From positions 14,488,405 through 14,552,404 of the forward strand of contig NC_049980.1 in NCBI RefSeq assembly GCF_000003815.2: DNA of 64,000 nucleotides, read 5' to 3'. This DNA comes from Branchiostoma floridae (lineage: Eukaryota; Chordata; Leptocardii; Amphioxiformes; Branchiostomatidae). Both the position numbers and the translations under genes were made by a program. Below are positions 45,955 to 58,089 of this stretch, one piece after another (position 1 is the stretch's first letter; each line of letters starts with the position of its first letter). The notes beneath the pieces were generated by a model that saw only the letters and a list, made by a program, of their open reading frames with translations, was not told the DNA's origin and ran no database searches.

Positions 45955-48714
45955 CACTGCTTGAAAAGCCGAGTTTACGTGGTGGAAACTCCTGGGCATG
46001 CACCCAGAAACCCGAAATGTTCGGACATTCACGGTACGTATCGAACCGGGCACACTGCCTGTCCGGGCAATTGGCACACCCGAGGATGCACGGAAACGAA
46101 CCATTTCGTGTCCGGTACGTGTCTATGACCCGTTCTTGACCGCGCATTTAGCCGTAAGACTTCTCTATATGCCCGGACACCCGAGACTTGTGCCGAACCG
46201 CACGGATGCTCCTTGCATAAATTACCGGGCAATTATCACCTAATTATCTACCTCGACTAGAGCGCGTTCATTACACCCTTTGTCATTAAAAAGAGTGTTG
46301 TTTTACCACACCTGCCGACCTAGGATTACCCCCCTTCCCATGTAGCTTTGTATAAGTTTCCTTTATTCTTTCAAAATGTGAGTTAACTTTTTTTTTGTTT
46401 TATTTTTAACTATTTTGGACTGCTCCTGGTGGGCTTCGTCGCTCTTTTCGCTTTCAAATATATGTCGGTCTGCTGCCATAGGTCACTAGCATCCGGGTCT
46501 TCACTATTTTCATAAGCAGTCTCCCAACTAACTGTATAGCCGCTTCCAATTTGATTACATAAACTCCTGTAGATCTCTTGATTTCTGCATTCCTGCTCTC
46601 ACAAATTCTGTTGTCCAGGCGGTCTTCTACACAAACCGATGCTAGTCAGGAACACGGGCTTGTAAAGTTTCACATAACAGTAGTATTCAATCCATCGTGA
46701 AACGGCAGCAGCTAGCCCTTCTTGCGTTCGACGTAGTGACAAAGACCTTTCTTGCTGAAACTCAAACCACACAAAACAACAGCTGGGCTCTTCGGTGCAC
46801 CGGTTGTCACCCTTCTAAACAGAACTAGGTCCCATGGCGTTGGTAGTTGGATACAATTCCACAGCAAGATGGTGTCCGATCTTAACGTAGAGTATTTCCA
46901 AGCTCTCGTTGTTCACTGGCCGTGGGGCCGTCTGGCGTGCATACAAACATTTTGCTATCGGGATAGGAGCTGGGTGAAAGCACTACTTTACGGAAACAAG
47001 GTCATCTCTGAATGCCAACTGAAAGATGGGATTGAAAGATTTGAAAATCGTAACACGTTTGCTCATTGGTCTACCCAACTGCTATGTGGAATACAATTGG
47101 CTGCGATTTATGCGTATTTGCATATAGACGGACAAAGTAAGCTCAGAATTCAGCTTATTGTCACATGGTTGCAATTCGCAGACAGTCAAACAATACAGTT
47201 AGCCAAACAAGGTTAGGTGGCAAAGTGCAGCTGCAATTGTTTACGGTTTCAGACATCACTTTGATAATAAACGTAACGTTTACTCTATCCTACAACAATA
47301 GTGAACTATATAAACCTCCTTGGTTCAACTAGCATTATCACAAAGCATAAAAACGTTACGAATCAAGGGCCCCGACGTGCATAGTTATCAACTTCCCTGC
47401 CACAAAAAATGACATTTGTTTGTCGTACAATGCTTCTATTAACATACATGTATTACTTTCCTGCATATCCTAACAAAGAACACATTCAATTATCTACCCT
47501 ATGCGTCACGCGTGTGTGTTTTTTGTTTATATAAACCAAGGGGACCCATCCTTAGGCTCCTTTTAACCTCCTTTATGTATCTTGAAAATCTTTATTACAT
47601 ACTATTTGTATGTCTTATTTTCTAGTCCACTAACATGAGCTTGTCGTGTATCGTTATATATCAGAAATACACCTATCACAGAAGTTCTTATGTTTTACTA
47701 AGATCCATAGGCTTTGATAGAAATTGTTTGTGTTTGCACAAATCCTTCAAACAAATAGAATAATCATTTAACTACACCCTGTGTCTGGCCGGATAGGTAA
47801 ACAATCAGAACGGTACCATAACATCAATCTGTACATTTGGTTTCAATATGTGTATGCATTTTTCTTTTTTGGGGGGTGGCGGGATTTTTGTAGCAAGTAA
47901 GTCAGGCGTGTCGCGATCGCGTACCGACGCCATGTATTCAGAACAAAACATTGCATGTGTATTGGGGGGGGGGGGGCTGTTGCGTTCAGGGGAAATAGCA
48001 GTTTATTAACGTCTGTTTCTTTCCAAAATACTGTAGCGTGTAGATTTTCATCCATGGGTATCTCAATCCCAAAAGTTGAACAAACTTGCAAATTAACTGT
48101 AGGATGCTACTTCCGTATCGGACATTATTTACAGAAGTGGAACGTGCGTGTTCAGAACCAGGACAAACAGTAACGCGCCTTTTCCCGGCACGATCAGTAA
48201 ACAAGCAAACGGAACAGAATGTTACGAAATAGACATGTTCAACTGTCAAATATTTTGTTGCACTGTAATATCTTATAATCCATGCAGCATGAGCAAACTT
48301 TGAAATTTCTAAAGTCACTCTACCGTACCGTAAGTTGAATATACACACGTTAAAATGTTAAATTATCAGGATCATAAGGTTTGTTAATGCAAAAAATAAG
48401 ATACAGAGAAAGAAGTTTTTCGTTTCTTTATTCTATGGATACTTTTATACTGTTTTCAGTACCATTCTCTTTTAAAAAAACATTGAGAGCAATTATCACT
48501 TGAATACACACTACCCATTCACTGAACCACTTCTCAAGACACGCAGTGTGAGGGTACCGCGAACTACCGGACATGGCCATGTCCGGCAATGATTGGGGAT
48601 ATTCGGCACCGGACACACCGTGGCTAGAAATTCGTTCATACGACCCGGACATGTCAAGTTCCACGGTAGTATAAGAAACCAAAAATTGCCAGAAATTCTT
48701 GTTTTCGGGCAGTG
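45955..48714. mobile_element. CACTG-ended (EnSpm/CACTA-like) non-autonomous element inside LINE ORF2
   Basis: 2,760 bp. Starts CACTGCTTGAAAAGCCGAG and ends GTTTTCGGGCAGTG, with TAA on each side (45952-45954, 48715-48717). A 3-bp duplication and CACT(G/A) ends are the EnSpm/CACTA signature. The ends are rich in CCGGACA and GGTACG words, including a perfect 20-bp palindrome at 48567-48586. No transposase ORF was recognised; a run of G lies at 47,965-47,976. Confidence 0.85.
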
Positions 48715-48717
48715 TAA

Positions 48718-50298
48718 CTGGCGACCTATCTCAATCACAAATACGGACTACAAAATAGGTGCAAAGATATTAGCAAATAGATTACAGAACTGTTATTTCT
48801 CACATTGTTGGACCAGACCAAGTTGGATATATCAAGGGACGTAGTATTTTGATTAACATGCGAGCCATAGATGACATAATTTGCTTTACTAGAGATTCTA
48901 ATGTTCCAGGTGCCATTCTCTTCTTAGATTACAGCAAAGCCTTTGATACTATTTCCAAAGACCTCATTATAAAAGTTCTTGAAAAGTTCGGTTCAGATTT
49001 TGTTCAGTGGGTAAAGGTATACACTAATAATGCCCGTAGTTGTATCAATCATTGTGGTCATATCTCTGAATGGTTTGACCTGGGAAGAGGTGTACGTCAA
49101 GGATGTCCCTTGTCTTCTCTTCTGTTTATTCTAGCCACAGAGCTTTTTGCTCTTTAAGTCCGCCAGTCTTCCGAAATCAAAGGTATTACATTATCTGGGC
49201 TTGGCGACTCCGATGTTGAATCTCGAATTTTTCAATATGCAGATGATACTGAACTGATACTTGGTGACAAAATTTCTATTGATAGAAGTTTAGATATTAT
49301 TAGACATTTTTCCGTTTTTTCTGGTCTAGTTTTGAATAAAGGAAAAACAGTAGCCATGTGGCTAGGCCCTTGGAGACACTGCTCTGAACAAGCTAGTGGG
49401 CTAAAATGGTGCACCACAGCAAAATGTTTAGGGATTGTTTTCTCATCTGCATGTTGTGCCTCTGAAGTAGAAGTAAATTGGAGCAAAAAATACTGTGAGA
49501 TGAAAAACATTTTATTATCTTGGGCTTCACGCAACCTTAGTCTTATAGGAAAAATAACAGTGCTCAAAAACCTTGTAGCTTCACAACTGTCTTACAGTTT
49601 TGGTGCACTTATACCACCGGATAGCTTCTTAAAGGATGTTAATTTGATGTTTTACAGATTTATCTGGAAAAGAGATAGAGTAAAGCGTAATGTGATGGTT
49701 CAAGACTATTCAAAGGGAGGATTGAAAATGATAGATATAAGAATAATGCACAAATGTTGTTTATTACGATCGATAAAAAAATTGTTATCCGGTAGTGAAA
49801 CTCCTACTCCTACATGGAAGAAGATACAACTGTATTATTTTAAGAAGTTAGGACCTGATCTTTGTATATTGAGACATAACTGCTCGGCAGTCCATGTGTC
49901 ATCTAAAGATTCACTGTTGCCCTTACCTCTCTATTACCGTAAACTCATAACTTACTTGGTATGAAATGAAACCTGTACAGAATGTCAATGATATTGAGGT
50001 AAATCAAGTAAATTGGCAATTGTTATGGAACAATGCTTGTATAAGTTACAAGGGCAACATGCTTTATTTTAAGAAATGGATTAGACGACATATTCTTTAT
50101 GTAAATGATATTGTGGATGATCAGGGTAACTTTATATCTTTTGATGATGTAAAAGCTATTGTTGGTAATGATGCACATGTATTACTACAGTATCATGCTT
50201 TAATCAATTCAATTCCCAAACAATGGAAAGGTGTTTCTCGATTAGACAACGAAGAATCTCCTAGTATCAAACTTTGTGGTAAAGACATCCGCTTACTA
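48718..50298 (+). pseudogene. LINE ORF2, part 2: reverse transcriptase core and C-terminal region
   Basis: Resumes with NWRPISITNTDYKIGAKILA, has a 1-nt shift near 48,790, then VGYIKGRS, LDYSKAFDTI, GVRQGCPLSS, a stop at 49155, and FQYADDTEL, so the catalytic YADD is intact. Another frameshift occurs near 49,964. The C-terminal INSIPKQWKG region ends at 50298, where a second CACTG-ended element begins. Confidence 0.85.
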
Positions 50299-52545
50299 CA
50301 CTGCAAAAAATCATTTTTCTTGTTTTGCTTGTTTTTTTTTGTACTGAGAAAACTTATCTTCCAGCAAGCATAATATTCTGTATCCAAGAATCCCTGTTTT
50401 GAGAAAATTCAAGAAACCCCTAATTACCTCCATGAAATGTCATGGAATGGAGGTTATATTTTCTGTTATGTGTCTCTGTCTGTGTAGATGATTACTCAAG
50501 AACGGCTGGATGGATTGGTTTCGTACTTGTTGTGTTGGTGGGGTGTGATGAAAGCTCGAATCGATGAGATTTTGGGAGCCGTATCTGTTGTTATAATCGA
50601 TGTAATAATATCAGAAATCACCCCTATATTTGAGATATATTGGTACAGACATCGTGCTTTATGTGTTTGTTAATGGGCTTAGCTCCAAGCAGATGGTGAG
50701 GTAACAGCTGTTTGGGGAACCCCGAGTTTTTTTAATATGATAATTAGTTTTATTTATGTCTGCTTAGGATATCATGGAGATGTGAATCGTAAGTATAATT
50801 GTAAGAAGTTGAGGTACATTTAACGATAATGCTTAACAGGTATGGATGTCTCACATACTGTACTGCTGATTTGAGTGACATGGTGATTAAAATGCCATTA
50901 GGTCCTCTCATCTGCGTTGGGTGTCAGAAGTTTTATGGGCGATACAGATGTTCTGATTTTGTTACGATAAGGGACAGTTGTTATTGTCTCTTTCGTAGCC
51001 AATGGTACTTGTTTTTTAGCAGACGGGGTTGGCGCCAAGTATTCATCTTACAGTTGGTGTAGGGCTGTCAGAGGAAAGTGTGCATCTCGTTTTTGTACCG
51101 TGTAAACAGCTGATGTTATGACATATTGGTGGAAAATCAAATCACCATCTGACTAAAGTTGGCCACAGCCCTTCTTCTTTCTGAGTTTCCCAACTTCCTC
51201 CCACCACACAGCTCTGAGGCACATAGTCGAACCTCAATAATGCTGACAACCTTAGACATTTTAAATGCCAAACATCAAGCTTAAGGAACACCACGCTACC
51301 ATATGCCGTCGACCTCTTAAACGCACATTACACAATTAAGTGTCACATTTTGATAATTACTAATCAGATGGACATCCTCTGTGTCATTAAATAAATACGC
51401 CACTACTTTCCCATAACATTTATATTATATAACCATTACTCTCAAATACAACCGACTATAAACATACATACCATCCACAAAAAAGCAATAAATATTTCAT
51501 GGAGGTATGAGGTCCCTGAACTCTAGTTTTCTTGTGCGAAGAATTTTATTCTTAGAGCTGATAGATCAACATGTCTAGAACACTTTTCTGGTGGTAAGAA
51601 TCTATTTCTAACATATGAAATCTAGGTGCATATTCTTAAACCTAGAATGTTTGGCTTATATTTGTACTAGGAATAAATCTCTTGCAGCAGGAATATATTT
51701 CTTTGTCCAGGACTGTATTCCTTACAGTTTGGATGGATTTCTTGTACAAAGATTTTGGTTCTTATTGCAGCAAAACTTTCTTTTCTCAAGACTACATTTC
51801 TTACCTATTCTAAATATGTAGCGGGAAATTATTTGTCTTTAAGATCATATTTCTTGTATCTAGAATTAATTTTTCAAGCCAAGTATTAAATTTCTTACAG
51901 TAGGAAATCCTAGAACTGATTTCTTGAAAAGTTCCAGTGCAACCAAGAAAAGATTTCTTAAACCCAGAACTCATAATGTTCCTGTTTCAGAAATCCTTCT
52001 GTCCACAAGATTATATTTCTTTAACTGAGATTAGTCATCTTGTGTTGAGATGAAGTTTCTTGTAAGCAGAAAATATGGAAATTGTTTCTTGTACTAAGAT
52101 AAAGGTTCTGTAACCCAGGATTGTAGAACAAGTTTCTTGAATGTTCCTGTATTTGGAAAACTCTTCTGTCCAAAAGATCAGATTTCTTGTGCCCAGATTA
52201 TTTATCTTGTAGAAAGGCTTAGCTTAAAAAGGTTCTTGTTGCAAGAAAGTCTAGATAAAGTTTCTTAAAGTATTCTTGCAACAAAAAATCTAATCTGTGT
52301 ACAAGAATAGATTCCTTGAACACAAAACCACTTTCTTGGACCATTCTTTAAGCTAGAAAACCTAGATCGAGTTTCTTGACAGTTTCTTCCAGAAAGAAAA
52401 AGTAAACTATGCCCTCAAGAACAGGTTTCTTCAACTCAGAATCATTTTCTTTTGATAAGATTCGTCATCTTACCGAAAGAAATTGCTTCTGGGGTCAAGA
52501 AATCTATTCTTGAGGGCAAAGTTAACCTTTTCTTTCTGGAAGATA
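50299..52545. mobile_element. Second CACTG-ended element with TTTCTTG-rich subterminal region (EnSpm-like), right end not found
   Basis: Starts CACTGCAAAAAATCATTTTT then CTTGTTTTGC, closely resembling the start of vertebrate EnSpm elements. It is interrupted by a CTAGAG-type repeat (50427-51526). From 51,527 to 52,545 the sequence is a dense succession of TTTCTTG, AAGAAA and TTCTTA words, closing with an inverted repeat (CCAGAAAGAAAA...CCCTCAAGAA at 52,386-52,423 against 52,500-52,545). I could not locate a matching CAGTG end. Confidence 0.55.
50427..51526 (-). mobile_element. CTAGAG-type repeat, CCTCCATGA hairpin, copy b
   Basis: 1,100 bp, reverse orientation. The left edge is the hairpin (CCTCCATGA / TCATGGAATGGAGG with a small insertion). 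The right edge is TTTCATGGAGGTATGAGG...CTCTAG. Left flank TTA, right flank TTT. The interior differs from copies a and c, so the family is defined by its ends more than its body. Confidence 0.75.
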
Positions 52546-52799
52546 CGGTCAAGAAACTCGTTCCTGCGGTTGAAGCAAGAGTAAAAAGGAGAAAGCATGG
52601 CAAAATATGAACGGTTTAACACAAATCTTGTAAATGTTAATGTATTTATTATACACATCCTACACACTCGTCTACACAATGTTAACAATCTTTAACCCTA
52701 CATGAACATGACAAAAGTTAGCAAATGCTTGATTAAAAAAAGTTAACAATCCTTAAACGGAAAGCTGGACTATATATTCTATAGAACATAGTACAGCGT

Positions 52800-52935
52800 A
52801 AAAGAGCGCGCCGCTTCCGGGTCCGCTCAGTTGTGCTCGGGACGCCGTGAGAGACGGACGCACGGCAAATGCGCTCCCGCAAGTCCGTTATTCTTCCCTT
52901 CTTCCCGTAATGTCCAGCTGCCGAGCTCTTTGATT
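52800..52935. promoter_or_regulatory. CpG-rich stretch, possible promoter
   Basis: A local rise in CG content in AT-rich surroundings (GAGCGCGCCGCTTCCGGGTC and neighbours) with an ETS-type CTTCCGG and many CpGs, about 170-300 bp upstream of a probable first coding exon on the + strand. Promoter function is inferred. Confidence 0.35.
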
Positions 52936-53104
52936 GATATATGTCACCCACCATACACTTTGAGCGACTATCTTATGGTGAAATCATTATGATCAGTGCT
53001 AAATAAAGGACTAATTTCTCCATGTCATACATGCACCTGGTATCATAGTAGACTATATGGAGTAGATAACTATACACGATATACATTGAGTATGACATAC
53101 AAGG

Positions 53105-53225
53105 ATGAAATCTGAAAAATATCAGACGGGCACTTTCTCCAAAGACTATTTCACTGTTAGGAGCAACCTGACAAATGCCCAGCGGCAGACCACGGAGACC
53201 CGGAAAGGCGAAAGTCAGCGCATCG
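53105..53225 (+). CDS. Probable first coding exon, tektin-like N-terminus
   Basis: ATG at 53105 is the first after an in-frame TGA at 53093. It encodes 40 residues starting MKSEKYQTGTFSKDYFTVR and ending NAQRQTTETRKGESQRI, then a donor GTAAGT, phase 1. The A-Q-R-x-x-T-E-x-x-x-G-E-S-Q-R-I spacing resembles the conserved N-terminal segment of tektin-1-type ciliary filament proteins. No following exon was found. Alternatively it is a chance ORF, or ATG 53175 in another frame (17 codons, same donor) is used. Confidence 0.4.
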
Positions 53226-54040
53226 GTAAGTTTCTTTGTTTGTTTAGTAAGCCGTGTTTGTAATCAAAGGTACCCTAGGTTTGACAGTATAGCATAAGTT
53301 GTGAATATTAGTTAATATAGGTAAAGTAACTGCTTAGCTTTTAATTAAAAAAAAATAGGTCTAGCTAACTAAAACGCTATGACTGCAGTGTGTGGATATG
53401 ATAGATCACATGGGGTGAAGGTGCAAGGGTCACAGTGCACGTCCTTGCAACAGCTGACGGCAATTTCGTAGGGCAACCTATGCATGCTGGTAGAGAAGTC
53501 CACGGCACTTCAATTCTCAGGCTTTGCATTAGGTCGAAAGAACACATCATAGTAACAATCAACCGATTTCACTCAAAGTTAGGCGACTTCACAACGTACT
53601 CGGATTTTTCTGCCAAATAGTTGTGTCTGTGAACTGGGTAGCGATTATCAACGTTGCTGACTTTCGGATTGCGTGTATCATCGATGATTGAGGTAATTCT
53701 AAGCTAAATTGCTATAAAAGCGTGGATGGTGGCTGTATTTACATCAGAGTGAATTGTAGTTGCTGTTTAGTGTCCCTAAACTGTTAACTTCAAGACTACA
53801 GTCGAACTGAACGGGCTATGATCTAACTTTATATGTATGACACGTAGCTATCGTGCAACACTTCTTACCCGCATTTGATCTCCTCAGACCCAGAGGTAAC
53901 GTTATAAAGATGATAGTACATTTTTTGTCCATGGAAGTAACATACATGCATGCGAGAATTGTAGTGTATGAGACATGGAAATCAATACATAGAAAATACA
54001 AACACTAGCAAAATACCGATCAATGCTAGGAAAAAAAGAA
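53226..54040. other. No recognised feature downstream of the tektin-like exon
   Basis: Short ORFs only. No exon with family similarity could be supported. Confidence 0.4.
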
Positions 54041-54042
54041 AC

Positions 54043-54162
54043 TTATGCCCATAGTGAAAACATTATGCCCATAGTGAAAACATGATTATGCCCATAGTGA
54101 AAACATTATGCCCATAGTGAAAACTTATGCCTATAATGAAAACCTATGCCCATAGTGAAAAC
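54043..54162. repeat. Tandem array of ATGCCCATAGTGAAAAC
   Basis: Six copies (one diverged to ATGCCTATAATGAAAAC), with spacings of 17-24 bp, some separated by ATGATT or ATT. Confidence 0.85.
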
Positions 54163-55376
54163 TCAATTATTTGAACACACATGTCAACAAGGAGCTATAA
54201 TTGTTCCACTACTGCAAGTGCAAAGACACTTTACAAATGAATATTCATGTACACTCTGGAGATATGACATATGATGACAGAAGTTAAAACTTGCAATAAC
54301 TTGTTCAAATTCCAATAACAAATAAAAAAAAAACCTATGTCATATATAATGTACAGCAATAATTGTCTAAATAAAGATTATCTCAGTCAACTTTGCTGTT
54401 AGGAAATTTCTCATACTTGTATACTGAGTAAAAATAGAGGCACTTGAACAAGCTAACTTCTCCAAAAAGGTAACTGTTTTGTACAATTGCTTTCAACTAT
54501 CAAGTTTACTGGTATCATTATGGCAAGGATGGACGATGAATTTGACTATAAACAAGCACCATTCATACCTAACTTGATAATGAAAATTGCAGACATGGAC
54601 AGTGAGTTGATCAACCGCTCAAAACTTCTACCTCTATATAGAGAGTGAAGAAATAGAGGGCTGAAAAATATTTGTGGTGACTTGTGCCTTCAACTGTGTT
54701 TACTGGAGTATTTGTTGTGTTCATGTATTTATCCAGAAATATGCTGTTGATATCTTTTCTTCAGACAATATGTCATTAGTGAAACAAAGTCACAGAAGCA
54801 TTTTACTTGCAAATAATGTTACCAGTGCAACATACAGTTGTGTATTTATTACATATCCTGGCATATGATGTTGTTGATAACTTCAGACAGTATATCATTG
54901 TTTTATCATAATATGATTCCAGAGAGAAAGGGAGAGAAAGTAGCCGAAGAATTTTACTCACAGAACCAGTCTCACTGTGATTTTTTTCTCCACACAGAAC
55001 ACAAGTATTCTGAGTGTCACAGAAACCTATTGCTGACAAGTCCATCAGAACATTCTGGGGAAAAGAACAATTACATCTTCAATCAAGTTGCCTAGACCAC
55101 CTCCTTGCTTGCAAAGCCTTCTCTCAGGGACAGTACTGTGTTTAACACACACCATTTTATATTGAATTATGGACAGTAACAATCAAGGAAAATATAGTCA
55201 TCAGGACCAGCAGCCAGATGTGTTGAAGCCTGTTGGATATGCATGATAGTATGTAGTTGTCCACTCCTTACAATCTGAACATAATGTACAAAATGAGCCA
55301 TGTTTGGGTCTTTAAGGTGCAGTGTATCATATCATATTTTCTTCAGGATGAAGTCAAAATGGTTTTGCACTTGTAA

Positions 55377-55476
55377 NNNNNNNNNNNNNNNNNNNNNNNN
55401 NNNNNNNNNNNNNNNNNNNNNNNNNNNNNNNNNNNNNNNNNNNNNNNNNNNNNNNNNNNNNNNNNNNNNNNNNNNN
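55377..55476. other. Assembly gap (100 N)
   Basis: Lies at the left edge of the composite tandem array, so its true length probably reflects an unresolved repeat. Confidence 0.99.
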
Positions 55477-56590
55477 GCTCACGGGCTATATGAATGTAAC
55501 ACTTGGTTCACGTCACCATCAACAAATCGGTGATTAGGGCTCTTTACAGGGATATTGTAAACAACAAACACACGGAGCCGATAGCTATTTGAGCAGCTCC
55601 ACAGGCTATATGAATGTAAACACTTGGTTCACGTCACCATTAACAAATCGGTGTTTAGGGCTCCATACAGAGATACTGTAAACAACAAACACACTGAGCC
55701 GATAACTGATCAAGCAGCTCCACGGGCTATATGAATGTAAACACTTGGTTCACGTCACCAACAACAAATCGGTGTTTAGGGCTCTTTACAGGGATATTGT
55801 AAACAACAAACACACAGAGCCGATAGCTGTTTGAGCAGCTCCACGGGCTATGAATGTAAACATTTGGTTCACGTCACCCAAAACAAATCGGTCAGAGGTC
55901 TGTCCAAGCAGCGCTCCACGGGCTTTGAATGTAAACATCTGGTTCACGTCACCCAAAACATATCTGTCAGAGGTCTGTCCAAGCAGCGCTCTACGGGCTT
56001 TGAATGTAAACATTTGGTTCACGTCACCCAAAACAAATCGGTCAGAGGTCTGTCCAAGCAGCCCTCTACGGGCTTTGAATGTAATCATTTGATTCACGTC
56101 ACCCAAAACATATCGGTCAGAGGTCTGTCCAAGCAGCCCTCTACGGGCTTTGAATGTAAACATTTGGTTCACGTCACCCAAAACAAATCGGTCTGAGGTC
56201 TGGTCCAGGCGGCCCTCTACGGGCTTTGGAATGTAACATGTGGGTCAAGTCACCCAAAACAAATCTNNNNNNNNNNNNNNNNNNNNNNNNNNNNNNNNNN
56301 NNNNNNNNNNNNNNNNNNNNNNNNNNNNNNNNNNNNNNNNNNNNNNNNNNNNNNNNNNNNNNNNNNAGTACGTGGCTTTGTGTAAACAAACACACAGAGC
56401 CGATAGCTGTTTGAGCAGCTCCACGGGCTATGAATGTAAACATTTGGTTCACGTCACCATCAACAAATCGGTGTTTAGGGCTCCATACAGAGATACTGTA
56501 AACAACAAACACACGGAGCCGATAGCTGAGCAGCTCCACGGGCTATATGAATGTAAACACTTGGTTCACGTCACCCAAAACAAATCCACC
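55477..56590. repeat. Composite tandem array: 121-bp and 75-bp units sharing a TTCACGTCACC core
   Basis: 55,594-55,836 has units spaced 121 bp apart (GCTCCACGGGCTATATGAAT, TTGGTTCACGTCACC, AACAAATCGGTGTTTAGGGC, CACACAGAGCCGATAGC). 55,836-56,220 switches to units of 75-76 bp that keep the first half and replace the rest with CGGTCAGAGGTCTGTCCAAG. After a second gap the 121-bp type returns. The 75-bp units are multiples of three without stops, producing 25-residue repeat ORFs on both strands. Confidence 0.9.
56267..56366. other. Assembly gap (100 N)
   Basis: Inside the composite tandem array. Confidence 0.99.
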
Positions 56591-56814
56591 CATCCTTGTC
56601 GGATACGGGCAATGAGGTCAAACTTCCTTGGAACGAGGTTTGCAACAGGTCTAAATATTTCTTTTATGCAACCACATGTTGTTTTTGCAAAGTGGGCAAC
56701 AGAACGCCCCCCCCCCCGACACGCGCGCGCGCGCAATGCACACAAACACTAGTAATAATTATTAATTTTTTGTATGGTTTGATCAAGGAGCTTAAAAAAT
56801 CCTTGGTTTGATAC

Positions 56815-57060
56815 AAAGGTTGAAAGCACAAAAAACAACCCGCTTATTGAATGAAGCAAGCGGTGCATTGTTTATATGTCGGCTCTCGCAAGGAAAGCTG
56901 AAAGTTCGCACCTCCGTGCTAATCCGAAATCGTCTCAAAGCGCGCCCTTGCCACACCAGAACACTGACGCCAGAAGCAGCTGGCTTTCTGGCCTATGACG
57001 TAGTCCCCAAACAGAGGTCCGTGGGGAAAATCGTGACCATTTCCTTAATTTGATTCATAT
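56815..57060. repeat. Dispersed repeat, inverted copies at 63,150-63,370 and 63,830-64,000
   Basis: CTCGCAAGGAAAGCTGAAAG, GCTAATCCG and CACTGACGCCAGAAGCAGCT recur in complement near 63,240-63,320 and 63,960-64,000. No ORF of interest. Confidence 0.6.
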
Positions 57061-57462
57061 TTTTTTGAAGGTCGAAAAAAATTATGAAAGGAAAAGGTCG
57101 CGATTTTCCCACCAACCTCTGCTTGACAGAACAACGAGCTTCTCGAAACCTCTGTATGAAGTAATTTGTTGCAAATAACCTTTCCATACATGTACAAGTG
57201 TTGATTCTGAGGATCATGAACATCAAAGATAGGTTGGTCAGTAACTGGCAGTAACATAACATTTTTCTTTAGAACCATTTGAGCTGTAAATCTAAACTTG
57301 GCCTACCGTGTGCAATGTTTATATGGATAGAGATCAGTGGGTGCTGTAGGTATCTAATGTATTTTTCATCAGTTGTACATGTACAGTGCTTTATGCCTTT
57401 GTTATCAGTTACTCTAGAAAAATTGATAAAGCAAAGGTTATGTCGTAACATAAAAAAATACA

Positions 57463-57572
57463 GATAATGATATATGTATAAACCCCCTGCGGGTACTAGT
57501 ATATCCTCAGTTGCAGTCTTCGAACAGGTCTGGTTTTGGGGTGGGGGGAAGGGGATTACGATTTTCAACGTT
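57463..57572 (+). repeat. Dispersed repeat, direct copy at 62,501-62,604
   Basis: AATGATATATGTATAAACCC then CCTGCGGGTACTAGTATATC and GTCTTCGAACAGGTCTGG are shared almost exactly with the later copy, apart from a G-rich insertion here. The copy at 62,501 begins exactly where a hairpin-ended repeat stops. Confidence 0.75.
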
Positions 57573-57751
57573 GGCTAGGAAAAAAATTGCTCGCCTATGT
57601 AGTTGCATCATCCCTTTGGAGTGAAATAATTTGGGTTGGCAGATTGTCATGGTATTTGGAATGAAAATAGTTTTTGTCATGAACTGTGAGCGAGCGAGTG
57701 AGTGAGATAGCGTTGGAGATGTCTTACATAATCAAATGTTAGCATGCAAAT

Positions 57752-57851
57752 NNNNNNNNNNNNNNNNNNNNNNNNNNNNNNNNNNNNNNNNNNNNNNNNN
57801 NNNNNNNNNNNNNNNNNNNNNNNNNNNNNNNNNNNNNNNNNNNNNNNNNNN
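57752..57851. other. Assembly gap (100 N)
   Basis: Unknown bases in repeat-rich DNA. Confidence 0.99.
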
Positions 57852-58089
57852 ATAAAAAATGAGGACAATTTATAAGCCTACTTCATTTCATAATAGCAGA
57901 TCTAGATACTCAAAGATAAGATACATGTAACTAACAAAGAGAGAAATATTAGCCTAACTGAGTAGTGTACTAGTATGTCCGATTGGTAAGAATTCCCGAA
58001 ATTTACAGCAGGTTTTTCGCGCAATTGCATCATCTCTTTGGAGGGTAATAACACGGGAAGGGTTGACAGATCGTCATGATTTTTTTATC

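Noticed and set aside
54520..54648. 43-codon ORF MARMDDEFDYKQAPF...
   Set aside because: Protein-like and contains a GTGAGT that could be a donor, but it has no family similarity and no partner exon.
55786..56196. 25-residue repeat proteins on both strands
   Set aside because: Both strands are equally open because the 75-bp unit has no stops. There are no splice signals, start context or neighbouring exons.
54043..56590. Regularly spaced repeats that might suggest a CRISPR-like array
   Set aside because: Units are contiguous tandem repeats without unique spacers, in an animal genome.
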